From: Pseudomonadota bacterium
GTDB taxonomy: Bacteria; Desulfobacterota; Binatia; Binatales; Binataceae
NCBI GenBank assembly: GCA_021325025.1
Contig: JAJPHZ010000016.1
Coordinates: 310,001 to 374,000, forward strand
DNA length: 64,000 nucleotides
Reading direction: 5' to 3'
Made by a program: the position numbers and the translations under genes. Under the pieces are notes generated by a model, which saw only the letters and a program-made list of their open reading frames with translations, was not told the DNA's origin and searched no databases. The stretch's first letter is position 1. The number at the start of each line of letters is the position of its first letter. Shown here piece by piece: positions 54,071 to 62,344 of this stretch.

Positions 54071-55522
54071 TCAGGCCGCGCGGGAAATCTCCTCATTCCT
54101 GCTCTTGAGCACGATAATCTCGATCACCTTGTTGCGCAGCCGATGCCGAAAGCCCGACACCGGTTCGTCGAAGTCAATCCGGGTAGTGAAATCGGCCGGG
54201 AACGACGACGAGATATAGGACAGGCGGCGCAGCGCGTCACCGCGCACGCTGGCCGAGATGGTCAACACCGCATCGCCCAGGCTGATGGTGTAGTCGTAGT
54301 CGGGCATCTCGTCGGGCAAGCTCCACAGCCGCTTGAGCGAGGAGGCGGGGATGCGCCGCGGCATCTCCAACCTGACCAGGTAGGCGTTGCTGTGCTCTTC
54401 TACGGTGTAGACCGTACCGTAGCGCCGGTCGCGCTCGATCTTTTCGTCGTACAAGTCGGTGACGTAGCCGTCGAAGCCCACCGTACGTTTGATCCGGCTG
54501 AAATGGCTGCCGCGCACCAGCAAAGCGCCCAGCGGCGCCAGGGGGATACCCCAGATCGCGGCGCGATAGACCAACTCCGAGGCCGGCTTGGCGTGCAGAA
54601 TCCCCTCGCGCAGCCGCCATACCGCCTCTAGCGCCGCCAGCGTCACGCCCAACGTGATCCAGCCGCGCGTTGCGAGCGAGAAGACGCGGTCGCCCCTGAT
54701 CAGCACCGCCAGTGCGGTCACCACCACCGGATAGAGGATCAGGTTCAAAATCAAGTTGAGGGCGGTGGAACGGACGCGGGAAAAGGCCAGCGGATTGCCC
54801 ACCGCTTCTTCCAATTCCGCCTTGATGTGGTCGGGCATCGCGCCCAGCACCGGTTCACCCAGCCGCATGGCGATCTGCACCGCAATCGGCGCGCTGGGCA
54901 TCGGCTTGAGATCGACCCAGCTCAAGACCGTGTCGAAGTCCTCGTCCAGCTCACCGGCGAAATGCTTCTCACCAATCGGTCCCGGCAGCGCGCCCACATC
55001 CTTGGGCAGATTGAGAATAGCGGCTGCGGCGGGTGCCTTGGCCGCCGGTGCCGGAGCGGGTGCAGATTTGGGTGGGGCAGCAGGTTTGGCAGCGGGCGCG
55101 GGTACGGCTGCCGCAGCAGGTTTGGGGGCGGGCGTCGCAGCTTCGGCGGGCGCCGCGCCATCGCCAGCCGCGGCCGCCGGGGCCGCGCCTTCCTTGCGAA
55201 AGCGCGACGGCGCATCGTCGCCGAAGGTCTGGTCGGGATGCAGGGTGCGGGCCCGTTCGAGCAACACTGCCTCGGTTTCGATATTGTTGGGGTCGGTTAC
55301 GCAGCAATCCACCGGGCAGACCGCCGCGCACGCCTCGTGGTCGTAAAACCCCACACATTCGGTGCACTTGGACGGCACGATATAAAAAATATCCTGGGCC
55401 AGCGGCGGCGAGGTGACGCCGTTCAGTTCCCATTCGACGCCGCCGGCGTAAATCGCAGTATTGGGGCATTCAGGCTCACACGCCCCGCAGTTAATGCAGT
55501 CACTGGTGATAATGGTCGCCAT
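54071..55522 (-). CDS. Ferredoxin fused to a membrane domain and an alpha-crystallin-like domain
   Basis: This 483-residue protein combines modules rarely seen together. Residues 1-85 form a 2[4Fe-4S] ferredoxin with cysteines at 9, 12, 15, 19 and 53, 56, 65, 69 (YfhL/Allochromatium-like spacing). An Ala/Pro-rich linker covers about 110-165. Hydrophobic segments at about 250-345 suggest two to three membrane helices. The last ~110 residues (372-483) resemble the alpha-crystallin domain of small heat-shock proteins: YLVRLEMP, DYTISLGDAVLTISA and LRNKVIEIIVLK match the ACD strands. ATG at 55522. A redox-linked membrane chaperone is one reading. Confidence 0.8.
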   Translation of the reverse strand: MATIITSDCINCGACEPECPNTAIYAGGVEWELNGVTSPPLAQDIFYIVPSKCTECVGFYDHEACAAVCPVDCCVTDPNNIETEAVLLERARTLHPDQTFGDDAPSRFRKEGAAPAAAAGDGAAPAEAATPAPKPAAAAVPAPAAKPAAPPKSAPAPAPAAKAPAAAAILNLPKDVGALPGPIGEKHFAGELDEDFDTVLSWVDLKPMPSAPIAVQIAMRLGEPVLGAMPDHIKAELEEAVGNPLAFSRVRSTALNLILNLILYPVVVTALAVLIRGDRVFSLATRGWITLGVTLAALEAVWRLREGILHAKPASELVYRAAIWGIPLAPLGALLVRGSHFSRIKRTVGFDGYVTDLYDEKIERDRRYGTVYTVEEHSNAYLVRLEMPRRIPASSLKRLWSLPDEMPDYDYTISLGDAVLTISASVRGDALRRLSYISSSFPADFTTRIDFDEPVSGFRHRLRNKVIEIIVLKSRNEEISRAA

Positions 55523-55662
55523 CCAGGGTACCGACCTCGCTCGCTAATAGGCTGGGGCGGGCGCTCAGGGGCCTGCCCACCCGAATCTAATCGTTAGGCT
55601 TTCTGATTGTCAATGTCCCTCCCGCACAAGCATCGCTAATCGTCCTAAGGCCAAGCTTGGGA

Positions 55663-55681
55663 CGCGCAATGGCATTGCGCG
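55663..55681. repeat. Strong intergenic hairpin
   Basis: CGCGCAAT (55663-55670) and ATTGCGCG (55674-55681) form a perfect 8-base stem with a GGC loop. It lies in the 289-base gap (55523-55811) between the divergent ferredoxin and lipoprotein genes. There is no T-tract, so it is more likely a regulatory or REP-like element than an intrinsic terminator. Nothing else was found in the gap apart from the promoter below. Confidence 0.55.
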
Positions 55682-55752
55682 CAGCGCGAAATCATAAGCC
55701 GCCTTTTGACTGAACCTTGCCACGGATAAGTCGATTTGTAACTATGAACTGG

Positions 55753-55780
55753 TTGATATCGAAAACCTTTGGCTTAAACT
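55753..55780 (+). promoter_or_regulatory. Candidate sigma-70 promoter of the first alanine-zipper lipoprotein
   Basis: TTGATA (55753-55758) and TAAACT (55775-55780) are separated by 16 bases and sit in an AT-rich patch 32 bases ahead of the lipoprotein ATG. The ribosome-binding site AGGAGGT at 55798-55804 is excellent. This is one of the more convincing promoters in the window. Confidence 0.5.
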
Positions 55781-55811
55781 GAACTTGCTTTTCGGACAGG
55801 AGGTGTTCCGG

Positions 55812-56093
55812 ATGAAGACATGGGTTGGAGTACTGGGAATCTTGGCCTTGGCAGGGGCTTTGTCGGCCTGCGGTCCTGACATGAAGGTTATTCAGGAAAA
55901 TACCAACCGGGCGCAGGCCGCCGCATCCAAGGCCGAATCGGACGCTTCGGCTGCCGAGCAGTCCGCCACCACCGCTGAGGCCGCGGCCAAGAAGGCGAGC
56001 GACGATGCGACCGCAGCCGAGGACGCGGCACGCCGGGCTAACGACGCCGCATCGCGCCTGGAAGCGGCGTTCGCTGAATCCGTTACCAAGTAG
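55812..56093 (+). CDS. Alanine-zipper (Lpp/OprI-like) lipoprotein
   Basis: This 93-residue lipoprotein has a signal peptide ending LSAC with the anchor cysteine at residue 20. The mature part is a continuous Ala-rich helix with heptad-like repeats (KAESDASAAEQSATTAEAAAKKA and following) that should form a trimeric coiled coil like Lpp or OprI. The terminal K could be the peptidoglycan linkage site, as in Lpp, but the protein ends TK. The ATG at 55812 has AGGAGGT eight bases upstream. A larger relative lies beyond groEL at 58630. Confidence 0.85.
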   Translation: MKTWVGVLGILALAGALSACGPDMKVIQENTNRAQAAASKAESDASAAEQSATTAEAAAKKASDDATAAEDAARRANDAASRLEAAFAESVTK

Positions 56094-56147
56094 ATCAGCT
56101 TTGAATTATCAAGCCGGGTTGAGCCCGGGAGCCGTGGCCGATTAGCG

Positions 56148-56576
56148 TCACGGCTTGGCAGGTGAAGGCGCGCTCTGAGGCTTAAGCTTCAGAGCGTTGC
56201 TTTTCTCCTGCGCGGTCTTGAGCAACTCGCGGCGCACGCGCTCGCGCAGCACGCCGTCGCGCTCGATGCGCGCTTCGATGTCACGGAACTGTGCGACGGT
56301 CAGATGCTGCGCGGCAGCCGCCTGTTCCACCGTCAGTCTGCGGTCGCGTTGCATCGCCTTGTACACCGCAAGGTATTGCTCGACCTGGGCCGGCGAAACC
56401 TCGTTACTGTCCGCCTCCTGCTCCCCCTGGGTGAGGTTCCAGGCCGGGAGAGTTTGCAGGGTTGCGGATGTGGTGAGATGGTGGATTCTGGCAATCGACC
56501 ATCCCGCCGCCGCGGCCAGCGCGACGACGGCCATGGTCAGCCGCAGCGGATGACGAGGGCGCTTTGATGGAGGCAT
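56148..56576 (-). CDS. Small anchored helical protein of unknown function
   Basis: This 142-residue protein has a basic N-terminus, one membrane segment (about 13-30, TMAVVALAAAAGWSI) and a periplasmic-side helical domain. The helix-rich part reads EQYLAVYKAMQRDRRLTVEQAAAAQHLTVAQFRDIEARIERD and resembles DUF4168-type helical domains. It ends in a basic/serine-proline tail. I cannot assign a function. The start could be at 56576 or at 56600. It lies between the first lipoprotein and groEL on the opposite strand. Confidence 0.65.
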   Translation of the reverse strand: MPPSKRPRHPLRLTMAVVALAAAAGWSIARIHHLTTSATLQTLPAWNLTQGEQEADSNEVSPAQVEQYLAVYKAMQRDRRLTVEQAAAAQHLTVAQFRDIEARIERDGVLRERVRRELLKTAQEKSNALKLKPQSAPSPAKP

Positions 56577-56735
56577 AAAGACCTGAACCCATCTTGGCAT
56601 GCCGATAGCGGACAGCCAAGTTAAACCCTCCCCCTTGCAACGGCAGCGGTCGTGCTTAATTTTATGCGCGAGCGAAAACGCCCTGCCAGGGGATGATCGC
56701 AGACTGGACTAAATTTTTCGCGGAGAGATTTTGAC

Positions 56736-58439
56736 ATGCCGGCCAAAGTGGTTGAGCTTCACGAACGAGCGCGGATGGGGATTGTCAAGGGAGCCACTCT
56801 GGTGGCTCAGGCAGCCCGGGTGACGCTGGGCCCCAAGGGGCGCAACGTCCTGATTCAAAAGACTTTCGGCGCTCCGCAGGTGACCAAGGACGGGGTCAGC
56901 GTGGTGCGCGAGTTGGAGTTCGAGGACAAGTTCGAAAATATCGGCGCCCGCCTGTTGCGCGAAGTGGCGCAAAAGACCGCCGATGTCGCCGGCGACGGCA
57001 CTACCACCGCCACGGTCCTGGCCCGCAGCATCATTTCGGAAGGCATCAAGCTGCTGGCGGCGGGACTCGATCCGATGGAAATGAAGCGTGGCATCGACGC
57101 CGCCGTGCAAAAGGCGGTCGAGGCGATCAAAGCGATGGCGCGCCCGGTCAAGGATCATGCGCGGATGGCGCAGGTGGCGACGGTGGCCGCCAACGGCGAC
57201 ACCGCGATTGGCAAGATCGTGGCCGACGCGATGGACAAGGTCGGCAAGGAAGGTGTGATTACGGTCGAGGAGGCGCGCGGGCTGGAGACCACGCTGGACC
57301 TGGTCGAAGGCATGCGCTTTGACCGCGGCTACCTCTCGCCCTACTTCATGACCAACCAGGAGCGGATGACCGTGGAACTGGACGAGCCGTTCGTGCTGTT
57401 CCATGAAAAGAAGATCTCCGCGATGCGCGATCTGCTGCCGCTGCTGGAAAAGGTGCTGCACGACGGCCGCCCCCTGCTGATTATCGCCGAGGAAGTGGAG
57501 GGTGAAGCGCTCGCCACCCTGGTGATCAACAAGCTGCGCGGCACGCTAAAAGTGGCCGCCGTCAAGGCCCCCGGTTACGGCGACCGGCGCAAGGAAATGC
57601 TGCAGGACATGGCGATCCTGACCGGCGGGCGGGTGGTGTCCGAGGAGTTGGGCATCAAGCTGGAGAGCCTGCCGCTCAACGCCCTGGGCAAATGCAAGCG
57701 CGTCATCATCGACAAGGACAACACCACCCTGGTCGGCGGGCTGGGCAAGAAGAGCGACATCCAGGGCCGCATCGCCCAGTTGCGCGAACAGATCAAGGCC
57801 ACCACTTCGGACTACGACCGCGAAAAGCTCGAGGAGCGGGTTGCCAAACTCAGCGGCGGCGTCGCCGTGATCAAGGTCGGTGCGGCCACCGAAGTCGAGA
57901 TGAAAGAGAAAAAGGCGCGCGTGGACGACGCGGTCCATGCGCTGCGCGCGGCGGTGGAGGAAGGCATCGTGCCCGGCGGCGGAGTGGCGCTGGTGCGGGC
58001 GCAAAAGGCGGTGCGCGAACTGAAGCTGTCAGAGGACCGGCAGGCCGGGGTCCGGATCGTACTGCAGGCGATGTCCGAACCGCTGCGCCAGATTGCGGCC
58101 AACGCCGGCTTCGAGCCGCCCCTGGTTTACGACAAGGTGGCCGAGGGCAAGGGCAACTTCGGTTTCAACGCGATGACCGAAAAGTACGAAGACCTGGTTG
58201 AAGCGGGCGTGATCGACCCGGCCAAAGTGGTGCGCACGGCGCTGGAGAACGCCGCCAGCGTCGCCGCCTTGTTGATCACCACCGAAGCTGCGATTGCCGA
58301 GAAGCCCAAGAAGAAGACTCCGATGCCGCCGATGCCTCCGGGCGGCGGCATGGGCGGCATGGGTGGCATGGGCGGACCGGGCGGGATGCCGGGGATGGAT
58401 GGCATGGGCGGCATGGGCGACATGGGTGACGAATTCTGA
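56736..58439 (+). CDS. groL: Chaperonin GroEL (60 kDa)
   Basis: This 567-residue chaperonin has the ATP site [13 protein letters not shown] (about 83-95), the conserved [21 protein letters not shown], and the catalytic-aspartate region [26 protein letters not shown]. The C-terminus is a GGM-repeat tail ([11 protein letters not shown] and further), as in E. coli. Length slightly exceeds the usual 545, from the tail. No groES gene precedes it, which is unusual, so it may be an additional GroEL paralogue served by a GroES elsewhere. I saw no CIRCE (HrcA) repeat upstream. The ATG at 56736 has GGAGAG upstream. Confidence 0.96.
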   Translation: MPAKVVELHERARMGIVKGATLVAQAARVTLGPKGRNVLIQKTFGAPQVTKDGVSVVRELEFEDKFENIGARLLREVAQKTADVAGDGTTTATVLARSIISEGIKLLAAGLDPMEMKRGIDAAVQKAVEAIKAMARPVKDHARMAQVATVAANGDTAIGKIVADAMDKVGKEGVITVEEARGLETTLDLVEGMRFDRGYLSPYFMTNQERMTVELDEPFVLFHEKKISAMRDLLPLLEKVLHDGRPLLIIAEEVEGEALATLVINKLRGTLKVAAVKAPGYGDRRKEMLQDMAILTGGRVVSEELGIKLESLPLNALGKCKRVIIDKDNTTLVGGLGKKSDIQGRIAQLREQIKATTSDYDREKLEERVAKLSGGVAVIKVGAATEVEMKEKKARVDDAVHALRAAVEEGIVPGGGVALVRAQKAVRELKLSEDRQAGVRIVLQAMSEPLRQIAANAGFEPPLVYDKVAEGKGNFGFNAMTEKYEDLVEAGVIDPAKVVRTALENAASVAALLITTEAAIAEKPKKKTPMPPMPPGGGMGGMGGMGGPGGMPGMDGMGGMGDMGDEF

Positions 58440-58535
58440 TACTAAAGCAGTGGTTAACCGCGATTGGCAGATTTGGTAGCCAAGCGCAGTTAATACAGAG
58501 AGTACAGTCATAGTAGTTTTGCGTATGTCTAACGC

Positions 58536-58565
58536 TTGCACTTCGGCGGTTTATGTGACTATCAT
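58536..58565 (+). promoter_or_regulatory. Candidate sigma-70 promoter of the histidine-rich lipoprotein
   Basis: TTGCAC (58536-58541) and TATCAT (58560-58565) are separated by 18 bases; the -10 matches five of six consensus bases. It lies about 65 bases ahead of the ATG at 58630, and the ribosome-binding site AAGGAGGT is at 58616-58623. It would give the lipoprotein its own transcript, separate from groEL. Confidence 0.5.
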
Positions 58566-58629
58566 CTACTGAATGCAATCCGTTGGCAAAGTCGACAGGC
58601 TGGTGCGAGGACTCTAAGGAGGTAAATTG

Positions 58630-59103
58630 ATGCAGGGACGTACAGGAACTTCAAAGTTGATCGGGCTGGCCGGCTCGCTGCTGCTGCTGGCGGTCGTGGC
58701 CGGGGGCTGCACCTCCGGCAATCCGACCCCTGAGCAGAACGCCATCAACGCGGCCAATCAAGCCGATCAGGCAGCCTCGCGCGCCGATGCGGCTGCGCAG
58801 CGTGCTCAGCAGGCGGCGTCGCAGGCTCAGTCGGCGGCTAGCCGCACCGAGCAGGCGGCCAACGACGCCAAGGCGGCGGCTGATCGCGCTGAGGCTATCG
58901 CGGAGAAGACCATGAGCCGGGCTCCGAGACGGGGTAGGCGCCACGTGGTGCATCATCATGTTCATCACCACGTCCATCATATGGCGGCTCCCTCGGCGGC
59001 GGCTCCAGAGGCAGCGCCTCCGGCAGGAGGCGGCGCGCCCGCGCCGGCAGCTCCGGCTCCGGCCCCAGCAGGCGGCGGCGCTCCGGCCGGCGGTACCCCG
59101 TAA
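58630..59103 (+). CDS. Alanine-zipper lipoprotein with histidine-rich segment
   Basis: This 157-residue lipoprotein has a signal peptide with GGC, the anchor cysteine at about residue 27. A long Ala-rich heptad helix follows (QADQAASRADAAAQRAQQAAS and onward, about 40-92), like an extended Lpp/OprI zipper. A basic patch (RAPRRGRR) leads to a histidine cluster HVVHHHVHHHVHHM, a likely metal-binding segment. The C-terminus is an Ala/Pro/Gly-rich disordered tail. Nickel, zinc or copper binding in the periplasm is an inference. A strong terminator follows. Confidence 0.85.
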   Translation: MQGRTGTSKLIGLAGSLLLLAVVAGGCTSGNPTPEQNAINAANQADQAASRADAAAQRAQQAASQAQSAASRTEQAANDAKAAADRAEAIAEKTMSRAPRRGRRHVVHHHVHHHVHHMAAPSAAAPEAAPPAGGGAPAPAAPAPAPAGGGAPAGGTP

Positions 59104-59131
59104 CGAGAAAGCTACGGTTTGAAGGCCTGAA

Positions 59132-59171
59132 ACAAAGGGCAGCCCTGACATCGGCTGCCCTTTGTGTTTTT
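59132..59171 (+). terminator. Strong rho-independent terminator
   Basis: ACAAAGGGCAGCC (59132-59144) and GGCTGCCCTTTGT (59153-59165) form a perfect 13-base stem with an 8-base loop, followed by GTTTTT. It directly follows the histidine-rich lipoprotein gene and is the clearest intrinsic terminator in the window. Confidence 0.92.
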
Positions 59172-59242
59172 CGCCCTCCAATTTCGCTCAAGAACGATCA
59201 CCGCGGCTGGACTCAAGGTCGGGTCCGTTATTGCATTAGCAC

Positions 59243-59866
59243 ATGCTCGAGTTGGTCATCTTCGATGCCGACGGCGTGCTGTTCGAATCCGGCGATTCCA
59301 ACACCGCCTACTACAATGCGATTTTCAAGGCCTTGGGCGAGCCCCAACTCAGCCCCGATGAGGAACGGCTGGCGGTCTTCCTGTCGGCCCGGCAGGTGTT
59401 CGAGCATCGCGCCGCGGGCGACCGCGAGCGGATGCGTCGCATGCAGGAGGTGGGCGCGCAACTGGACTTCACGCCCTTTTTTCATCTGCTCGCTCCGCCC
59501 TTCGAACTGCGCCCTTTCCTGCTCGGCCTTAAGACGCGGCACAAGATCGGCCTTGCCACCAACCGTTCCGTAACCGTTCCGCGCCTGCTCGAACATCTGA
59601 ACCTTCAGGGCGTCTTTGACGCCATCGCGTGCGCACAGGACAACGTGCGGCCCAAACCCGCGCCCGACATCGTCAAGTTGTGCATCGAGCGGGCTGCGGT
59701 CGGCAGGGATGCGGCGGTGTACGTGGGCGACAGCGAGATCGACTACATCGCCGCACAGGCCGCCGGCGTGAAGTTCATCGGCCTGGGCGATCGGGTAAAA
59801 TCGCCCATCGTGATTGAACGCCTGCACGATCTGCCGGCCGCGCTGGAGCGGATCACGCGCGAGTGA
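59243..59866 (+). CDS. HAD-superfamily phosphatase
   Basis: This 207-residue HAD hydrolase has motif I IFDADGVLFES (nucleophile D and acid/base D at about 8 and 10), motif II LATNRS, motif III K in RPKPAPD, and motif IV GDSEIDYIAA. It resembles phosphoglycolate phosphatase/beta-phosphoglucomutase-type subfamily I enzymes with a helical cap. The substrate is unknown. Phosphoglycolate would link it to the glycolate and aminotransferase genes elsewhere in the window, but they are 20 kb away. ATG at 59243. Confidence 0.88.
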   Translation: MLELVIFDADGVLFESGDSNTAYYNAIFKALGEPQLSPDEERLAVFLSARQVFEHRAAGDRERMRRMQEVGAQLDFTPFFHLLAPPFELRPFLLGLKTRHKIGLATNRSVTVPRLLEHLNLQGVFDAIACAQDNVRPKPAPDIVKLCIERAAVGRDAAVYVGDSEIDYIAAQAAGVKFIGLGDRVKSPIVIERLHDLPAALERITRE

Positions 59867-59887
59867 GTGCAGGCGCGCGTGCGCGCC

Positions 59888-60814
59888 TCAGGCGAAAGCC
59901 GGCATCACCTCTTTGGCGAACGCCTCGATGGTCTGCGGCGAGGAACCGTCGCTGAAGAAGACGATAAAGGTGGTAACGCCGCGGGCAATACGTTCGCGCA
60001 GCGCCGCGATCAACTCGGGTGGGGTGCCCTTGATCGCGGTCGTCGCAAAGGGCTTCATCCTGCTGGCAAACTGCCATTTGCGCTCCACATCCTCGGCGCT
60101 GCTGCCCAGGCAGACCAGCAACTGTTCGGAGATTTCGATCTGGCCGAAATCGCGCCCGACCGCCTGGCAATGCGCTTTGAGCGCGGCGGTCAGGTCGGCG
60201 ATATCCGGGTAGCCGCCGGGTATATTCCAGCGCTGGGCGTACTTGGCTACGATGCGTAGCATCACTTTCTTGCCCGCACCGCCGATCGTGATCGGCGGAT
60301 GTGGTTTCTGGACCGGCTTGGGGTTGTTGTACGCGTCGGCCACGCTGAAGTAGCGCCCTTTGAAGGTGGCCTTGGGCTCGGTGAACATCGCCTTGAGCAC
60401 CTGTACTCCCTCTTCGAGCTGCTTAAGCCGCACCCCGACTTTCGGATACTCGAGGCCGTAAGCCTGGAACTCCTCGCGCATCCAGCCGATTCCCAGGCCC
60501 ACCTCCAGGCGCCCCTGGCTTATCTGATCGATCGAGCATAGCGCCTTGGCGAGCATCGCCGGATTGCGGTAGCCGTTGCAGAGCACCAGCGTTCCCAGGC
60601 GCAGACGCTGGGTTTGCGTGCCCAGCGCCGCCAGCGTCGGAATCACGTCGAGATGGTCCAGCTCGGGCATCGCGCGTGTCCACATATGATCGTCAAGCCA
60701 GATGGAATGGAATCCCAGCCGCTCGCAGATTTGTGCGCGCTGCACCAGCGAAGCGAAGCTCAGTCCGCTTTGCGGAGAGAAAAGACCGAACCTGATCGTG
60801 CCGTCGTGTGCCAT
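59888..60814 (-). CDS. Luciferase-like (LLM class) F420-dependent oxidoreductase, fourth copy
   Basis: This 308-residue oxidoreductase is more distant from the other three. It opens TIRFGLFSPQSGLSFASLV, then has LGFHSIWLDDHM (D-D-H motif), GYRNPAMLAKALCSIDQISQGRLEVGLGIGWM and HPPITIGGAGKKVMLRIVAKYA. These are the TIM-barrel elements of F420/FMN luciferase-like enzymes such as methylenetetrahydromethanopterin reductase relatives. The ATG at 60814 follows GGAGGT. It is divergent from the alpha/beta hydrolase. Confidence 0.88.
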   Translation of the reverse strand: MAHDGTIRFGLFSPQSGLSFASLVQRAQICERLGFHSIWLDDHMWTRAMPELDHLDVIPTLAALGTQTQRLRLGTLVLCNGYRNPAMLAKALCSIDQISQGRLEVGLGIGWMREEFQAYGLEYPKVGVRLKQLEEGVQVLKAMFTEPKATFKGRYFSVADAYNNPKPVQKPHPPITIGGAGKKVMLRIVAKYAQRWNIPGGYPDIADLTAALKAHCQAVGRDFGQIEISEQLLVCLGSSAEDVERKWQFASRMKPFATTAIKGTPPELIAALRERIARGVTTFIVFFSDGSSPQTIEAFAKEVMPAFA

Positions 60815-60939
60815 GGGACCTCCGGATGGCTCGTCGTGTCCTGGCCTTCTGTTTGGCACGGAGGCGCGGCTGCGATCAACACATCGCCGGCCGCTGCCTC
60901 GCTTGAAAATCACCGGACAATAGCCGAAGGATGACTGCC

Positions 60940-62166
60940 ATGTGTGCGCAGGTTCGCCTTTGGCTGATCGTTGCGATGGCGGTCGTGCTCGGTGCCAACG
61001 CCGGCGGCGCGGCGGATGCGAGTTTTGTTTCATTTGCGCCCTCGCGCGTGATCGAAACGGCGCCGCCGGTTACGGAAACAAGCTGGATCGCGATACGGGG
61101 TGGATCGGACTTCGATCGCGTCGGACTACATCGTCTGGCGGGCGGGTCAAATCCGGGCGGCGCGTTGGTGCTCTATCTGCCGGGCACCAACATGAACGGC
61201 GAGCTACCGCTGTCCGACCCCCGTCATTGGTTGCCACTGTACCTGGCCGTCAACGGCGCGGAGGTCTGGTCGCTGGATTACCGCACCCACTTTATCCCGC
61301 CGCAAACGCCGCAGTCGCGGCTGGCGGAGCTGCGCGGATGGAGCGGCGCGCTATTCGTGTCGGACATCGGGGCGGCGGTGAACTTCATCCTGGCCAAAAC
61401 CGCGCGCCGGCGCCTGTTTCTGGCCGGGTTCAGCCGCGGCGCAGCGTTTGCCTATCTATACGCGGCTCAGCATCCAGAGCAGGTCAGCGGGCTGCTGATC
61501 CTCGACGGCTTCATCCAGCGTGCCAGCGGTGCGGCCGGATTGAAAGGTGCGGCGAGCCGCGCCTACGCCACCGATATCGGCGGCCGCAGCCTGACCTATG
61601 ACAAGCGCAAGGCGCTGCTGGAGCAGGTGATTCGCGATCCGAACGGACCGGCGCCGATACCCAAATACCGCACCGCGGCGGAGAATCTCGCGCGCGTGGT
61701 CTATGAATCCAAAGCGTTCGGCGGGCGCGGCGGCCTGGCTAATCCATTTGGCGGATTTTCCGACCCATTGACACTGGCACGCGTGCTGATCGCTTATGAC
61801 CGCTACTGGCCGGCCGTACAGGATTACGAAGATCCGCTGACTCCGGCGCTCGCCCGCTCCCTGGCTGCTTCGAAATTACCCGTGCTGGCGTTTGCCAGCA
61901 CCAATATCGCGCCGCGATGGCCGCAGTGGGTCACCAACTCCGCCGCGGCAACCGGCGCAAAGCCGACGGTCATCGTGCTGTCCGGATGGGGTCATCTCGA
62001 CGTGCTGTGCGGCACGCAGGCCGAGGCGCAGGTGTATGCGCCGGCGCTGGCCTGGCTCAGGCAGCATCGGGCGGCGGCGGCATCCGCGCCGGCGGCGGGG
62101 CCTTGGGCGGCGTCATCACCAGCAGCGTCGCGGCCAGCGCCCACATCCCGAGGCACAGCCCGATAA
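60940..62166 (+). CDS. Secreted alpha/beta hydrolase
   Basis: This 408-residue hydrolase has a signal peptide (about 1-25) and an alpha/beta-hydrolase fold. The nucleophile elbow is GFSRGAAF, VWSLDYRTHFIPP lies upstream, and the catalytic histidine candidate is in GWGHLDVLCG near the end. The substrate could be an ester or lactone. The C-terminal ~30 residues are Ala/Pro-rich and overlap the opposite-strand small membrane gene, so the true end is as given but the tail is unconserved. ATG at 60940, with AAGG upstream. Confidence 0.85.
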   Translation: MCAQVRLWLIVAMAVVLGANAGGAADASFVSFAPSRVIETAPPVTETSWIAIRGGSDFDRVGLHRLAGGSNPGGALVLYLPGTNMNGELPLSDPRHWLPLYLAVNGAEVWSLDYRTHFIPPQTPQSRLAELRGWSGALFVSDIGAAVNFILAKTARRRLFLAGFSRGAAFAYLYAAQHPEQVSGLLILDGFIQRASGAAGLKGAASRAYATDIGGRSLTYDKRKALLEQVIRDPNGPAPIPKYRTAAENLARVVYESKAFGGRGGLANPFGGFSDPLTLARVLIAYDRYWPAVQDYEDPLTPALARSLAASKLPVLAFASTNIAPRWPQWVTNSAAATGAKPTVIVLSGWGHLDVLCGTQAEAQVYAPALAWLRQHRAAAASAPAAGPWAASSPAASRPAPTSRGTAR

Positions 62167-62344
62167 TGCCCCACACCGTGGCGGAATGGCCGCGCCGTGC
62201 GGCGATGACCGCGGTCAGCGGCGCCAGCGCAACATTGATCACGACGGACGTGATGAGCAGGTCGACGGGCCTCTCCGTATAGCCCATCAGCGCGAAGCCC
62301 GACGCCACTCCCGCCGCCCACGCCCATGTCGCGATACCTTGCAT
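62057..62344 (-). CDS. Small two-pass membrane protein, unknown
   Basis: This 95-residue protein has two probable membrane helices (about residues 7-22 and 57-76, WGIIGLCLGMWALAATLLV) and a proline-rich tail (PPKAPPPARMPPPPDAA). The gene overlaps the end of the alpha/beta hydrolase gene by 110 bases on the opposite strand. The hydrophobic periodicity supports it as real, but no family is recognised. Confidence 0.55.
   Translation of the reverse strand: MQGIATWAWAAGVASGFALMGYTERPVDLLITSVVINVALAPLTAVIAARRGHSATVWGIIGLCLGMWALAATLLVMTPPKAPPPARMPPPPDAA

Noticed and set aside
56601..56735. CIRCE (HrcA) operator upstream of groEL
   Set aside because: I looked for TTAGCACTC and GAGTGCTAA arms and found neither. 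No other heat-shock element was evident.
58320..58436. Repetitive GGCATGGGCGG-like bases at the end of groEL as a DNA repeat element
   Set aside because: They are codon-level repeats of the GGM tail of GroEL and not an independent element.
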